Shown here in pieces: positions 35,414 to 48,265 of a stretch of 64,000 nt of DNA; position 1 is the first letter of the stretch; every line of letters starts with the position of its first letter. The notes beneath the pieces were generated by a model. That model saw nothing but the letters and a program-made list of their open reading frames with translations. It had not been told where the DNA came from and did not search any database. A program made the translations under genes and the position numbers. The DNA comes from Mycobacterium sp. IS-1590. Its GTDB lineage: Bacteria; Actinomycetota; Actinomycetes; Mycobacteriales; Mycobacteriaceae. The stretch lies in assembly GCF_001500025.1 (NCBI RefSeq), contig NZ_LQIW01000001.1, positions 310,001 to 374,000 of the forward strand, given 5' to 3'.

Positions 35414-36759
35414 CAGAACGCCGCCGTGGCGTTCGGGTCGGCCTTGCCTGCGGAGCGCAGCGGCTTGGCGGCGGCGAAGCCCTGTTCCAGGTCGGCCAGG
35501 ATGTCGTCGATGCCCTCGATGCCGACCGCCAGGCGCACCAGCCCGGGCGTGACGCCGGAGGCCAACTGCTCCTCCGGCGACAACTGCGCGTGTGTGGTGG
35601 ACGCGGGGTGGATCACCAGCGACCGCACGTCGCCGATGTTGGCGACATGGCTGTGCAGGGTCAGTGCGTTGACGAAGGCCTTTCCGGCGTCGACCCCGCC
35701 CGCCAGTTCGAATGCGAGCACGGCACCGGTCCCCTTGGGCGCCAGCTTCTTTCCGAGCTCGTACCACGGAGAAGAGGGCAATCCGGCGTAGTTGACCGAG
35801 AGCACGTCGTCGTGTCCATCGAGGTACTCGGCGACCTTCTGCGCGTTGGCGACGTGCCGTTCGACGCGCAGGCTCAGCGTCTCGATGCCCTGGGCGACCA
35901 GGAACGCGTTGAACGGTGACGCCGCCGAACCCAGATCACGCAGCAGCTGCACCCGCGCCTTGAGCGCGTATGCGGGCGGACCGAGTTCGGCGAACACCAC
36001 ACCGTGGTAGCTCGGATCGGGCTCGGTGAAGCCCGGGAATTTTCCGTTGGTCCAGTCGAAGGTGCCGCCGTCGACGACGACGCCGGCGATGGCGGTGCCG
36101 TGCCCACCGAGGTACTTGGTGGCCGAGTGCACGACGATGTCGGCGCCGTGGGCCAGCGGCTGGATCAGGTACGGGGTGGCGATGGTGTTGTCGACGATCA
36201 GCGGCACGCCGGCGTCGTGGGCGACCGCCGAGACATTGGGGATGTCGAGGATGTCGATCTTGGGGTTGGAGATCGACTCGGCGAAGAACGCTTTCGTGTT
36301 CGGCCGCACCGCGGACCGCCACGAGTCGAGGTCATCGGGGTCCTCCACGAAGCTGACCTCGATGCCGATCTTGGGGAACGTGTAGTGGAACAGGTTGTAG
36401 GTGCCGCCGTAGAGCCGCGGGCTGGACACGATGTGGTCGCCGGTGTTGGCGATGTTGAGGATCGCGAAATGTTCGGCGGCCTGACCGGACGCCAGGAACA
36501 GCGCCGCCACCCCACCCTCGAGAGCCGCGATGCGCTGCTCGACGGTGTCCTGGGTGGGGTTCATGATCCGCGTGTAGATGTTGCCGGGCTCGGCGAGGCC
36601 GAACAGCGCGGCGGCGTGATCGGTGCTGTTGAAGGTGTACGACGTGGTCTGGTAGATCGGGAGCGCCCGGGCGTTGGTCGCGCTGTCGGGGGCCTGTCCG
36701 GCGTGGACCTGTTTGGTTTCGAACGCCCAGCTTGCTGTCGGATCTTCTGACGCGCTCAT
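35413..36759 (-). CDS. metY: O-acetylhomoserine sulfhydrylase
   Basis: A 448-aa PLP enzyme of the Cys/Met metabolism family that makes homocysteine from O-acetylhomoserine and sulfide. The N-terminal blocks [11 protein letters not shown] and [10 protein letters not shown] are canonical, and the PLP Lys is K215 in [11 protein letters not shown]. In M. tuberculosis the same gene is called metC (Rv3340). The ATG at 36759 has a strong GGAGGT (36770-36775). The operon is metY-metX-methyltransferase, controlled by the SAM-IV riboswitch at 36802-36925. Confidence 0.96.
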   Translation of the reverse strand: MSASEDPTASWAFETKQVHAGQAPDSATNARALPIYQTTSYTFNSTDHAAALFGLAEPGNIYTRIMNPTQDTVEQRIAALEGGVAALFLASGQAAEHFAILNIANTGDHIVSSPRLYGGTYNLFHYTFPKIGIEVSFVEDPDDLDSWRSAVRPNTKAFFAESISNPKIDILDIPNVSAVAHDAGVPLIVDNTIATPYLIQPLAHGADIVVHSATKYLGGHGTAIAGVVVDGGTFDWTNGKFPGFTEPDPSYHGVVFAELGPPAYALKARVQLLRDLGSAASPFNAFLVAQGIETLSLRVERHVANAQKVAEYLDGHDDVLSVNYAGLPSSPWYELGKKLAPKGTGAVLAFELAGGVDAGKAFVNALTLHSHVANIGDVRSLVIHPASTTHAQLSPEEQLASGVTPGLVRLAVGIEGIDDILADLEQGFAAAKPLRSAGKADPNATAAF

Positions 36760-36787
36760 GCGAGAACGGACCTCCATCTGTGTCTGG

Positions 36788-36807
36788 GGGCCCGTCACAA
36801 CGGACCC
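36788..36807 (-). promoter_or_regulatory. Hairpin at the 3' edge of the SAM-IV aptamer (candidate expression platform)
   Basis: On the minus strand GGGTCCG and CGGGCCC can pair as seven base pairs with one G-U wobble around a 6-nt loop. The 5' arm overlaps the GCGGGUCC end of the aptamer, so hairpin and folded aptamer should compete. No U-tract follows, so translational or Rho-linked control is more likely than intrinsic termination. Confidence 0.4.
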
Positions 36808-36925
36808 GCGCTTGCCGGTAGCCGCTTCTCAGCGGGTACTCAACCTGGTCATCACCCGGGGCACCCCACCGCGGTTGGAGGGTTGCCGGCCAGCTAGCCG
36901 GGGCTTGTTGCTGGCACTCATGACC
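36802..36925 (-). promoter_or_regulatory. SAM-IV riboswitch
   Basis: The minus strand begins GGTCATGAGTGCCAGC, then CGGCTAGCTGGCCGGCAACC, CTCCAACCGCGGTGGGGTGC, CCCGGGTGATGACCAGG and finally GCAAGCGCGGGTCC. This is the SAM-IV consensus, nearly identical in its core to the solved Mycobacterium sp. MCS aptamer. GGTCAT and ATGACC close the P1 stem. It senses S-adenosylmethionine and should switch off metY-metX and the methyltransferase when SAM is high. The start lies immediately after a -10 element. Confidence 0.93.
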
Positions 36926-36932
36926 GATGAGA

Positions 36933-36938
36933 AGCCTA
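36933..36938 (-). promoter_or_regulatory. -10 element for the metY leader transcript
   Basis: TAGGCT on the minus strand lies 7 nt before the first base of the SAM-IV aptamer, so the transcript would begin at the riboswitch itself. Confidence 0.5.
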
Positions 36939-37119
36939 TCGCATAGTGCTCGGGGCGTGCCAGCGAGGGATCTCGGCGAGGCGCGGCCAAAGCTACCGGT
37001 CAGTAGCGGATCACACTCCCTGCGGCAGACCCCCTGGCTCACACAGAGGGTCGGGTACGGCGCAATACTGGTAGTCGACTGACCGAGGCCTGACCGATTA
37101 GCGAGCCGGAGAACCCCAC

Positions 37120-39371
<2,252 letters not shown>

Positions 39372-39375
<4 letters not shown>

Positions 39376-40208
39376 CCGCCGAGCGCCTCTCGTGACGGTG
39401 GCGCGGCGTGGCGGTCGACGAACTCGACGATCAGGTCGGCCACGCGCTGCGGCGCCTCGAACATCGGGATGTGGCCGACGTCGTCGAGATGCGTGATCTG
39501 CGTGGTCGACGGCAGGTGCGCGGTGAAGTGGCGGGTGAACCGCGGATGCGGCAGGACGCGGTCCTTTTCGCAGATCACCAGGTGGGTGGGGCACGCGCCC
39601 TCGGCCAGTTCCATCAGGCCCGGGGTCAGCAGCGACTTCACCAGAAGCTGGTAGTAGGCCGGGCAGTGGGTGACGTCGTCGATGATGTCGATGAGGTCGT
39701 CATCGGACAATCGGTCCGGCGTGGCACTGATCGGAAAGTGGGCCAGCCAGCGGGTGAATGGCAGCTTCAGGACACGCTCGCGGAACACGAGGGTGAACGC
39801 CCACACCGGGAAGCCGGCCAGGAACTTGCCGACGATCTCGAACTTGGCGGGCGTGAACTTGCTCCACCCGCCCGCCGGTGCGATACCGGTCAGCGTGCGG
39901 GCCCGGCCGCGGCGCTCCAACTCGAAGGCCACCCAGCCGCCGAGCGAGTTGCCGACGATGTGCGCGGTGTCCCAGCCCAGTGCATCCATCCTGCGTTCCG
40001 CGTCGTCGGCCAGTTCGGCCGTATCCAGGAAGCGGTGGCCCTTCACCCCGCCGTTGTGGCCGGGCATGGTGGGGGCGAGAACCTCGTAGCGGCCGGTTTC
40101 GGCAATCAGCGGGCCGACCTTCTTCCACACGTTCTGCGACATCATGAACGGGTGTAGCAACAGGATTGGCTCGCCGGAGCCGACGTGGATCGGTGCGCGC
40201 TCAGTCAT
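39372..40208 (-). CDS. Alpha/beta-hydrolase
   Basis: A 278-aa alpha/beta-hydrolase with LLLHPFMMSQNVWKKVG near the oxyanion loop, nucleophile elbow GNSLGG, acidic residue in EKDRVLPHPR and His in DDVGHIPMFEAP. The triad looks complete. The natural substrate is unknown; esterase, lipase or C-C hydrolase are all possible. The ATG at 40208 (MTERAPIHVG) is preferred to longer starts because a leaderless -10 lies 7 nt upstream and the extra residues do not fit the fold. Confidence 0.82.
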
Positions 40209-40215
40209 CAGCCCG

Positions 40216-40221
40216 ACAGTA
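40216..40221 (-). promoter_or_regulatory. -10 element for leaderless alpha/beta-hydrolase transcript
   Basis: TACTGT on the minus strand lies 7 nt before the ATG at 40208. Confidence 0.5.
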
Positions 40222-40253
40222 AGGTGATACCGCCGGTACCGCAAGTACGTCGG

Positions 40254-40259
40254 TATGGT
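40254..40259 (+). promoter_or_regulatory. -10 element for xthA-trpS
   Basis: TATGGT lies 8 nt before the GTG start of xthA, predicting a leader of about 0-2 nt. The 59-bp divergent gap also holds the inverted repeat TACCG-C-CGGTA at 40228-40238. Confidence 0.45.
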
Positions 40260-40267
40260 CTGCCGCT

Positions 40268-42105
<1,838 letters not shown>

Positions 42106-42120
42106 CGTGGGGAGTGTGGC

Positions 42121-43167
42121 GTGAGAACTCCGGGCGAGCCGGAAGAGCGCGACGAGAAGAAGGGGTTCGTCGACCGGTTGCGCGCCCGGCACGAATGGTT
42201 CGACCACGTCATGCGGGCGCAGGAGCGTTACAACGACAGCAAGGGCGACTTCTACGCGGCAGGCATCACGTACTTCACGGTCTTCGCGATGTTCCCGCTG
42301 TTGATGGTCGGCTTCGCCATCGGCGGTTTCATCCTGGTCAGTCAGCCCGAACTGCTCGCCGACATCCAGGACCGGATCAGGGCGTCGGTGTCCGGCGACG
42401 TCGCCACGCAGCTCGTCGAGCTGATGGACTCCGCGATCGAGTCGCGCACCTCGGTCGGGATCATCGGGCTGGCCACCGCGGCATGGGCCGGGCTGGGCTG
42501 GATGGCGAACCTTCGCGAGGCGCTGAGCCAGATGTGGGGCCTGATGCGGCGTGACACCCCCGGGTTCGTGCGCACGAAGTTGTCGGATCTGACGGCCATC
42601 GCCGGTCTGTTCCTGGCGATTGCGGCCACCGTCGCGCTCACCGTGGTGAGCAGCTCCGGATTGGCCCGCAAGGCCGTCGAATGGGTTGGGCTGGGCGATG
42701 TTCCGGGCATGAGCATCCTGCTGCGGGTGATCTCGCTGGTGTTCTCGGTGTTGATCAGTTGGCTGCTGTTCACCTGGATCATCGCGCGCCTGCCCCGCGA
42801 GTCGATCAGCTTTCGCTCGGCGATGCGGGCCGGATTGCTCGCGGCGGTGGCGTTCGAGGTCTTCAAGCAGGTGGCGTCGATCTACCTGCGCTCGGTGGTG
42901 ACAGGCCCGGCCGGGGCGACATTCGGCCCGGTTCTGGGCCTGATGGTGTTCGCCTACATCACCGCCCGGCTCATCCTCTTCGCCACGGCGTGGGCGGCCA
43001 CCTCGATCGAGAACATGGAGGCCGCACCGCTCCCGCCGCCCGGGGGCGCGCAGATCACTCCGCGGGTGCAGGTGCACGAGGGCGTCGGGGTCGGCGGCGT
43101 TCTGACCGCTGCGGCAGCGGGAGCGGTTGGTGCGCTAGGGATTTCGAAGCTTCGACGGCGTCATTGA
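42121..43167 (+). CDS. YihY/BrkB-family inner-membrane protein (Rv3335c type)
   Basis: A 348-aa protein with about six membrane helices and the family features: a YFTVFAMFPLLMVGFAIGGF segment, WMANLREALSQMWG, and a C-terminal FGPVLGLMVFAYITARLILFATAWAAT. The family is common in bacteria and its role is unsettled (virulence factor and RNase BN labels are historical). The GTG at 42121 follows trpS by 15 nt, so the genes form xthA-trpS-yihY. It ends tail-to-tail with the SMR gene, overlapping by 7 nt. Confidence 0.9.
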   Translation: MRTPGEPEERDEKKGFVDRLRARHEWFDHVMRAQERYNDSKGDFYAAGITYFTVFAMFPLLMVGFAIGGFILVSQPELLADIQDRIRASVSGDVATQLVELMDSAIESRTSVGIIGLATAAWAGLGWMANLREALSQMWGLMRRDTPGFVRTKLSDLTAIAGLFLAIAATVALTVVSSSGLARKAVEWVGLGDVPGMSILLRVISLVFSVLISWLLFTWIIARLPRESISFRSAMRAGLLAAVAFEVFKQVASIYLRSVVTGPAGATFGPVLGLMVFAYITARLILFATAWAATSIENMEAAPLPPPGGAQITPRVQVHEGVGVGGVLTAAAAGAVGALGISKLRRRH

Positions 43168-43484
43168 CTCTGGCTGACCATCTGCAGGCCGACCACGCAG
43201 CCGACGATCCCCAGTAGGAGCGCCACTTTGATCGGGGAGGCGCTCTCCTGGCCGGTCGCCAGCGAGTAGACCACGGTGAGCGCCGCACCGACCCCCACCC
43301 ACACCGCGTAACCGGTGCCTACGGGTATATCGCGCAGTGCGACACCCAAACCGGCCATCGAGATGATCAGTGCCACAACGAAAACCGCTATGGGCACTGG
43401 GCGGGTGAAGCCTTCCGACTTGCTCAGGGCGACTGCCCACACAGCTTCGAAAGCACCCGAAACCATGAGGATGACCCAGGGCAT
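43161..43484 (-). CDS. sugE: SMR-family guanidinium exporter (Gdx/SugE type)
   Basis: A 107-aa four-helix SMR transporter. The first helix carries the essential Glu (SGAFEAVWAVALSKSEGFTRP), and the VGTGYAVWVGVGA block follows. The WA..LSKSEGF and G-Y-A-V-W-V-G signatures place it in the Gdx (SugE) subtype, which exports guanidinium in exchange for protons, rather than the EmrE multidrug subtype. The ATG at 43484 has a strong GGAGGTG. The guanidine-III riboswitch at 43502-43543 sits immediately upstream of that ribosome-binding site and independently supports the substrate. Confidence 0.94.
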   Translation of the reverse strand: MPWVILMVSGAFEAVWAVALSKSEGFTRPVPIAVFVVALIISMAGLGVALRDIPVGTGYAVWVGVGAALTVVYSLATGQESASPIKVALLLGIVGCVVGLQMVSQSQ

Positions 43485-43501
43485 GGAACAACACCTCCGA
43501 A

Positions 43502-43543
43502 ACGCCGTCTTGTCGCTGACCGGGTACGGCGCCGCTCGTCCGG
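43502..43543 (-). promoter_or_regulatory. Guanidine-III (ykkC-III/PRF) riboswitch
   Basis: Minus-strand reading: CCGGACGAGCGGCGCCGTAC then CCGGTCAGCGACAAGACGGCG. This follows the guanidine-III consensus almost base for base (the Thermobifida aptamer differs at only a few positions, in the loop and one inserted base). CGCCGT and ACGGCG form the conserved pseudoknot, CCGG and CCGG the P1 stem. GGAGGTG, the ribosome-binding site of the Gdx gene, starts only a few bases after the aptamer. Guanidine binding should stabilise the pseudoknot and expose the site. Confidence 0.93.
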
Positions 43544-43563
43544 TGTCATGTGCTGACCGACCC

Positions 43564-43569
43564 ACCGTA
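43564..43569 (-). promoter_or_regulatory. Candidate -10 element for the Gdx riboswitch transcript
   Basis: TACGGT on the minus strand lies about 20 nt before the aptamer and would start the transcript near 43557. No clear -35 is seen. Confidence 0.35.
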
Positions 43570-43578
43570 ACAAAGCGG

Positions 43579-43584
43579 TAACGT
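43579..43584 (+). promoter_or_regulatory. -10 element for leaderless nitronate monooxygenase transcript
   Basis: TAACGT lies 6 nt before the GTG at 43591 and only 9 bp from the divergent Gdx -10 element. Confidence 0.5.
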
Positions 43585-43590
43585 CGCACC

Positions 43591-44541
43591 GTGCCCCTTG
43601 CGACGCCCTGGTCCCGCCGCATCGGCCTCGATGCGCCGATCGTCAACGCGCCGATGGGTGGCACCGCCGGCGGCGTCCTGGCCGCTGCGGTGTCCCGGGC
43701 GGGCGGCCTCGGCATGATTGGGATGGGAAGTTCGGCCACCGCAGCGAAGTTGGCGGCCGAGCTTCCGCATGTGGCGGGGCTCGAGCGTCCTTTCGGTATC
43801 GGGCTCGTGCACTGGGTGGCGGCGGCCGAGCCCGAACTGCTGGAGGTGGCGCTCGCCGTGAAACCCGCGCTGCTGGCCGTCAGCTTCGGCGACGAGTGGT
43901 CGTGGGTCCGGCGGGCCCATGACGCCGGCGTACCGGTCGCCGCGCAAGTGGCCGATGTGAGCGGTGCGCTGCTGGCGGCCGACGCGGGCGTGGACGTGAT
44001 CGTCGCGCGCGGCGCGGAGGGCGGCGGACACGGCGAGGTGCGCGTCGGCACCCTGCCGTTGCTCGCGGAGGTGCTCGACGCGGTGACGGTGCCCGTGCTC
44101 GCCGCCGGGGGTATCGGCTCGGGCCGCGGCCTGGCCGCGGTGCTGGCCGCTGGGGCCTCGGGCGCCTGGGTGGGTACGGCGTTCACGGCCTGCACCGAGG
44201 CGACGACGTCCGACGCGGCGCGCGAGCAGCTAATACGCGCATCCGGCGACGAGACGGTGACGACGCGAATCTTCGACATTGCTCTCGAATACCCCTGGCC
44301 GGCAACGCTTCCCGAGCGGGTGCTCCGCAACGAGTTCGTCGAGCGCTTCGACGGCCGCGAGGCTCTCGTCGATGCCGATGCGCGCGCCGCACTGGCCGCT
44401 GCCACCGCAGCCGAGGACTACCGGGTGGCGCCCGTCAACGCCGGACAGGGCGTCGGCATGGTCCGCGAATCGTGCTCGGCGGCCGAGGTGGTCGAACGGC
44501 TCTGCGCCGAGGCCGAGTCGCTGTTGCGCCGCTGGGGCTAG
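43591..44541 (+). CDS. Nitronate monooxygenase-family FMN enzyme
   Basis: A 316-aa TIM-barrel FMN protein of the nitronate monooxygenase/2-nitropropane dioxygenase family. Motifs are [19 protein letters not shown] near the N-terminus, [11 protein letters not shown] (with the conserved His) and the FMN phosphate site [19 protein letters not shown]. Such enzymes oxidise nitronates including propionate 3-nitronate. The GTG at 43591 is fixed by its leaderless promoter. It ends tail-to-tail with dacB1, overlapping by 4 nt. Confidence 0.9.
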   Translation: MPLATPWSRRIGLDAPIVNAPMGGTAGGVLAAAVSRAGGLGMIGMGSSATAAKLAAELPHVAGLERPFGIGLVHWVAAAEPELLEVALAVKPALLAVSFGDEWSWVRRAHDAGVPVAAQVADVSGALLAADAGVDVIVARGAEGGGHGEVRVGTLPLLAEVLDAVTVPVLAAGGIGSGRGLAAVLAAGASGAWVGTAFTACTEATTSDAAREQLIRASGDETVTTRIFDIALEYPWPATLPERVLRNEFVERFDGREALVDADARAALAAATAAEDYRVAPVNAGQGVGMVRESCSAAEVVERLCAEAESLLRRWG

Positions 44542-45761
44542 TGCTGCGGGCGCCGGTTCAGCGATCGTGCGCCCATGATCAACGAGAACACGATCACGCT
44601 GCCGACCACCGCGACGCCGACCCGCACGGGCATCGCGTCGATGTCCGACATCATCGGGGCCGCGTTGACGGCGGGATTGGCGCCATCGGCGTCGGTCTTG
44701 TTTCCCAGCAACGACGGGTCGGGCTCGATCAGCGTGCCGACGCCGGTGCCGGGTGCCGTGGCGAAGCCGTAGTCGAGCAGATGCGCGGCCTGCTCCCAGG
44801 GTGCGATCGGTTGACGGGTGCCCTTGAGGAGCACGGCGACGAGTCGCCGGCCGTCGCGCTCAGCGGCGCCGACGAACGTCTGCCCGGCGTCGTCGGTGTA
44901 GCCGGTCTTGCCGCCCAACGCGCCGGGGTAGTTGAGCAGAAGCTTGTTGTCGTTCTCGATGGGGTAACCGACATCGCCGCGACCGGGGAAGTCGAATGCG
45001 CGGGTCGAAACGATGTCGCTGAAAACCGGGTTGCGCCAGGCGTACCGGTAGAACAGCGCCATGTCGTAGGCCGAGGTGCTCATGCCGGGACCGTCGAGCC
45101 CGGACGGCGTCGCGACCCGGGTGTCGAGGCCTCCCAGCTTGCGCGCCAGGTCGTTGAGCTTGTGCAGCGCGGCGTCCCAGCCGCCCAGCTGCCGGGCCAG
45201 TGCGAACGCGGCGTCGTTGCCCGAGTACATCAGCAGCCCGTGCAGCAGGTCGTTGATCGAGTAGTGGCCGCCCTCGCCGACCCCGACCTTGGTGCCTTCC
45301 TGGGCGGCGTCCTCGGCGGTGCCTGGGATGACCTTGTGCAGCGGCAGTTCCCTGATCGCCTGCATGGCGGTCAGCACTTTGACGATGCTGGCGGGCCGGT
45401 GCCTGCCGTGCGGGTCCTTGGCGGCGATGACGTCGCCGGAGTCGAGGTCGGCCACCAGCCACGCCTCGGCCGAGATGTCGTTCGGCAGCGGCGGAGTGCC
45501 CGGCGCGGTGATGACGCCGCAGCCGGAGAGCTTCTCCCCGCCCATCGGGGTGGCAGGCACCGGCAGCGGCGCGGGTGGCGCCTGCCCGGGTTTGGGCACC
45601 TCGGACGCGTCGACCGCGGGTGGCGTCACCTCGCGGTACGGGCACGCACTGGCCTCGGGGGCCGCCGGCGGCTGCGCGCTTGCCACGGCCGGACCCGCGG
45701 CCACGAACAAGGCCGTGGCCAGTACGGCGGCGCGTTGCAGCGGGTTTCGAAACTTCGCCAT
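44538..45761 (-). CDS. dacB1: D-alanyl-D-alanine carboxypeptidase (PBP, S11 family)
   Basis: A 407-aa secreted peptidoglycan enzyme that trims the terminal D-Ala of stem peptides. It has a signal peptide ([13 protein letters not shown], cleavage near ASA-QPP), a Pro-rich stretch, then the catalytic motifs SxxK (S125-IV-K128), SGN (YSGNDAAFA) and KTG ([10 protein letters not shown]). A C-terminal transmembrane helix ([19 protein letters not shown]) anchors it to the membrane. This arrangement matches Rv3330 (DacB1). Expressed alone on the minus strand. Confidence 0.95.
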   Translation of the reverse strand: MAKFRNPLQRAAVLATALFVAAGPAVASAQPPAAPEASACPYREVTPPAVDASEVPKPGQAPPAPLPVPATPMGGEKLSGCGVITAPGTPPLPNDISAEAWLVADLDSGDVIAAKDPHGRHRPASIVKVLTAMQAIRELPLHKVIPGTAEDAAQEGTKVGVGEGGHYSINDLLHGLLMYSGNDAAFALARQLGGWDAALHKLNDLARKLGGLDTRVATPSGLDGPGMSTSAYDMALFYRYAWRNPVFSDIVSTRAFDFPGRGDVGYPIENDNKLLLNYPGALGGKTGYTDDAGQTFVGAAERDGRRLVAVLLKGTRQPIAPWEQAAHLLDYGFATAPGTGVGTLIEPDPSLLGNKTDADGANPAVNAAPMMSDIDAMPVRVGVAVVGSVIVFSLIMGARSLNRRPQH

Positions 45762-45842
45762 CGTGACCGCACACTAAGCCGCGAAAGGGCCGATCGCGCG
45801 TAGGCGCGCTGTGACTGGTGTTACTTGAGTTTCATTTGTGAC

Positions 45843-46862
45843 TTAGCGCAGCGACAGCGACGCGACGTCGGCGTGCGCGACGGCGGGGAACCCGATGCTG
45901 CCCATCCACAACCGGCCGTCGACTTCGACCAGCCCGGTCACCATCCCGAACCGCGGATGCTCACGGCGGATGCCTGCGACCACGTCACCGGTGTCGGGAT
46001 CGAACGCCACCGCCCACACCTCGGGCTTGATCTGAGGCTGCAGTTTGTCGGGCAGCTTCCACAACAGCTTGCGCAGCGCGGGCCAGCGCGGCGCGAGCCA
46101 TTCGGCGGCCGCGTTCAGCGGGGAGACCATCGCGCACCAGATGCGGCCGTCGGCGCCGGTGGACAGGTTGTCGGGATGGCCGGGCAGATTCTCTCGCAGC
46201 GGGGTCACCGTCCCGGCACGCTCGCCGGTGAGCCAGAACTTCGACAGCCGGCGCCCCATCGTCTCGGCGAACACCAACGCCGATCCGTCGGCGGTGGGGG
46301 TCACGCCGTTGGCGAAGTACAGTCCGGCCACCGCGGTGAGCACGGTGCCGTCCGCGTCGCGGCGGAACAGGCTGCCGCGCGGACGCGCCTCCATCACCGC
46401 GCCCTTGAAGTGGGCGTAGTCGAACGCGGAGGTCGACTCGGTGAAATAGATTGTGCCGTCCGGCGATTGGGTGACGTTCGAGCAGAACATCAACCGCCGG
46501 TCGTCGACCTCGGCCACCAGCGTCTGCACCGTCGCGCTTGCCGGATCGAGCGCCAGCAGGCCGCCGGGGCTGGTGCAGACCAGGATCCGGCCGTCGTGTG
46601 CGACGTGCAGGCCCAGCGGGCGACCCTCGGTGGTGACGACGGCGACCGGTTCGCCACCGCCGGGTGGGATGCGCACGATGCGGCCGTCGTCGACACCCGT
46701 CCAGAGGGCGCCGTCGCCGTCGACGACGACATCCTCGGGCGCGTTGCCGGGCAGTCCGACGACGGTCAGGTCGGCCGACGGCAGATCCGGAAGCGGGTCG
46801 ACGGGCGGAGGCCGCCAGCGGACGGGATCGATCGGCGGCTTGTGGGATCCGGGCGCGCTCAC
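45843..46862 (-). CDS. SMP-30/gluconolactonase/LRE-like beta-propeller protein
   Basis: A 339-aa six-bladed beta-propeller of the SMP-30/strictosidine-synthase-like superfamily. Segments such as PEDVVVDGDGALWTGVDDGRI, GLHVAHDGRILVCTS and GHPDNLSTGADGRIWCAMVSPL mark successive blades and metal-contacting loops. Relatives hydrolyse lactones; the substrate is not predictable. The GTG start at 46862 has a TANNNT element 7 nt upstream. The 81-bp gap to dacB1 (45762-45842) holds nothing recognisable. Confidence 0.85.
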   Translation of the reverse strand: MSAPGSHKPPIDPVRWRPPPVDPLPDLPSADLTVVGLPGNAPEDVVVDGDGALWTGVDDGRIVRIPPGGGEPVAVVTTEGRPLGLHVAHDGRILVCTSPGGLLALDPASATVQTLVAEVDDRRLMFCSNVTQSPDGTIYFTESTSAFDYAHFKGAVMEARPRGSLFRRDADGTVLTAVAGLYFANGVTPTADGSALVFAETMGRRLSKFWLTGERAGTVTPLRENLPGHPDNLSTGADGRIWCAMVSPLNAAAEWLAPRWPALRKLLWKLPDKLQPQIKPEVWAVAFDPDTGDVVAGIRREHPRFGMVTGLVEVDGRLWMGSIGFPAVAHADVASLSLR

Positions 46863-46869
46863 AGCGCCG

Positions 46870-46875
46870 ACGCTA
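46870..46875 (-). promoter_or_regulatory. -10 element for leaderless SMP-30 gene transcript
   Basis: TAGCGT on the minus strand lies 7 nt before the GTG at 46862. Confidence 0.45.
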
Positions 46876-46894
46876 CGCTTCGGCAGCGCCGCGC

Positions 46895-48265
46895 TCAGAG
46901 CAGTCGGCCGGCCTCGGCGAGCACGCCGCGCATGATCTGGTAGATCTCGTCGAATTCCTTCTGGCCGCTGATCAGTGGCGGGGCCAGCTGTACGACCGGA
47001 TCGCCACGGTCGTCGGCGCGGCAGTACAGGCCCGCCTCGAACAGCGCGGGGGTCAAGAAGCCGCGCAACAGCCGCTCGGACTCTTCGTCGTTGAAGGTCT
47101 CCTTGGTGGCCTTGTCCTTGACCAGTTCGATGCCGTAGAAGTAGCCCTCGCCGCGAACGTCACCGACGATCGGCAGGTCGTAGAGCTGCTCGAGGACGGC
47201 CCGGAACCTCGGCGCGTTCTCCTTGACGTGGTCGTTGAGGCCCTCGCGTTCGAAGATGTCGAGATTGGCCAGCGCCACCGCCGAGGACACCGGATGCCCG
47301 CCGAACGTGTAACCGTGCGCGAACGTGGTCTTGCCGTCGTTGAACGGCTCGAACAGCCGGTCACTTGCGATCATCGCACCGATCGGCGAGTAGCCGGACG
47401 TCAAACCCTTTGCGCAGGTGATGATGTCGGGGACGTAGCCGAAATCGTCACAGGCGAACATCGACCCGATCCGGCCGTAGGCGCAGATGACCTCGTCGGA
47501 CACCAGCAGCACGTCGTACTCGTCGCAGATCTCCCGGACCCGCTCGAAATAGCCTGGCGGAGGCGGGAAACAGCCGCCCGCGTTCTGCACCGGCTCCAGG
47601 AAGACGGCCGCGACGGTGTCGGGTCCCTCGAACTCGATGGCTTCGGCGATGCGGTCGGCGCAGTACTGCCCGAACGCCTTCTCGTCGTCCTGGTACGGAG
47701 CGGGCGCGCGGTAGAAGTTCGTGTTGGGCACTCGGAAGCCGCCGGGTGTCAGCGGCTCGAACGGCGCCTTGAACACCGGCAACCCGGTGATCGCCAACGC
47801 CCCCTGCGGGGTGCCGTGGTAGGCGATGGACCGCGAAACCACCTTGTGCTTACCGGGTTTGCCGGTCAGCTTGAAGTAGTTCTTGGTCAGTTTCCACGCC
47901 GACTCGACGGCTTCGCCGCCACCGGTGGTGAAAAACACCCTGTTCAGGTCGCCGGGTGCATAGCCGGCGACCCGTTCGGCGAGTTCGATCGCGGTGGGCG
48001 TGGCGTACGACCACAGCGGGAAGAACGCCAGCTGCTCGGCCTGTTTGGCAGCGGCCTCGGCCAACTCCTGACGGCCGTGGCCGACCTGGACCACGAAAAG
48101 CCCTGACAGCCCGTCGATGTAGCTCTTGCCGTTGCTGTCCCAGATCGTGACGCCCTCACCGCGGGTGATGATCGGCGGGGTGATCGCGGCGCCGTGGCGG
48201 GCGAAGTGCCCCCACAGGTGGCGATTGGCTTTCGCGCCGAGGTCGGCCGAAAGGCTTGTAGTCAT
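46895..48265 (-). CDS. Class III (omega) aminotransferase (Rv3329 type)
   Basis: A 456-aa PLP enzyme of fold type I, class III. The cofactor Lys is K286 (TCAKGLTSGYSP); FFTTGGGEAVESAWKL and LLVSDEVICAYGR (with the PLP-contacting Asp) are canonical. The N-terminal region (LWGHFARHGAAITPPIITRGEG) resembles polyamine/diamine and beta-alanine:pyruvate transaminases. The ATG overlaps the stop of the Lrp-type regulator gene by 4 nt, and an aldehyde dehydrogenase is encoded divergently, which suggests catabolism of an omega-amino compound. Confidence 0.9.
   Translation of the reverse strand: MTTSLSADLGAKANRHLWGHFARHGAAITPPIITRGEGVTIWDSNGKSYIDGLSGLFVVQVGHGRQELAEAAAKQAEQLAFFPLWSYATPTAIELAERVAGYAPGDLNRVFFTTGGGEAVESAWKLTKNYFKLTGKPGKHKVVSRSIAYHGTPQGALAITGLPVFKAPFEPLTPGGFRVPNTNFYRAPAPYQDDEKAFGQYCADRIAEAIEFEGPDTVAAVFLEPVQNAGGCFPPPPGYFERVREICDEYDVLLVSDEVICAYGRIGSMFACDDFGYVPDIITCAKGLTSGYSPIGAMIASDRLFEPFNDGKTTFAHGYTFGGHPVSSAVALANLDIFEREGLNDHVKENAPRFRAVLEQLYDLPIVGDVRGEGYFYGIELVKDKATKETFNDEESERLLRGFLTPALFEAGLYCRADDRGDPVVQLAPPLISGQKEFDEIYQIMRGVLAEAGRLL

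Noticed and set aside
36674..36946. 90-codon plus-strand frame across the met leader
   Set aside because: The region is explained by the SAM-IV riboswitch, the metY ribosome-binding site and the metY 5' end on the other strand.
43161..44405. Longer 414-codon version of the Gdx gene
   Set aside because: The added residues read antisense through the nitronate monooxygenase gene and across the riboswitch; the SMR family length is about 105 aa and the GGAGGTG fixes the short start.
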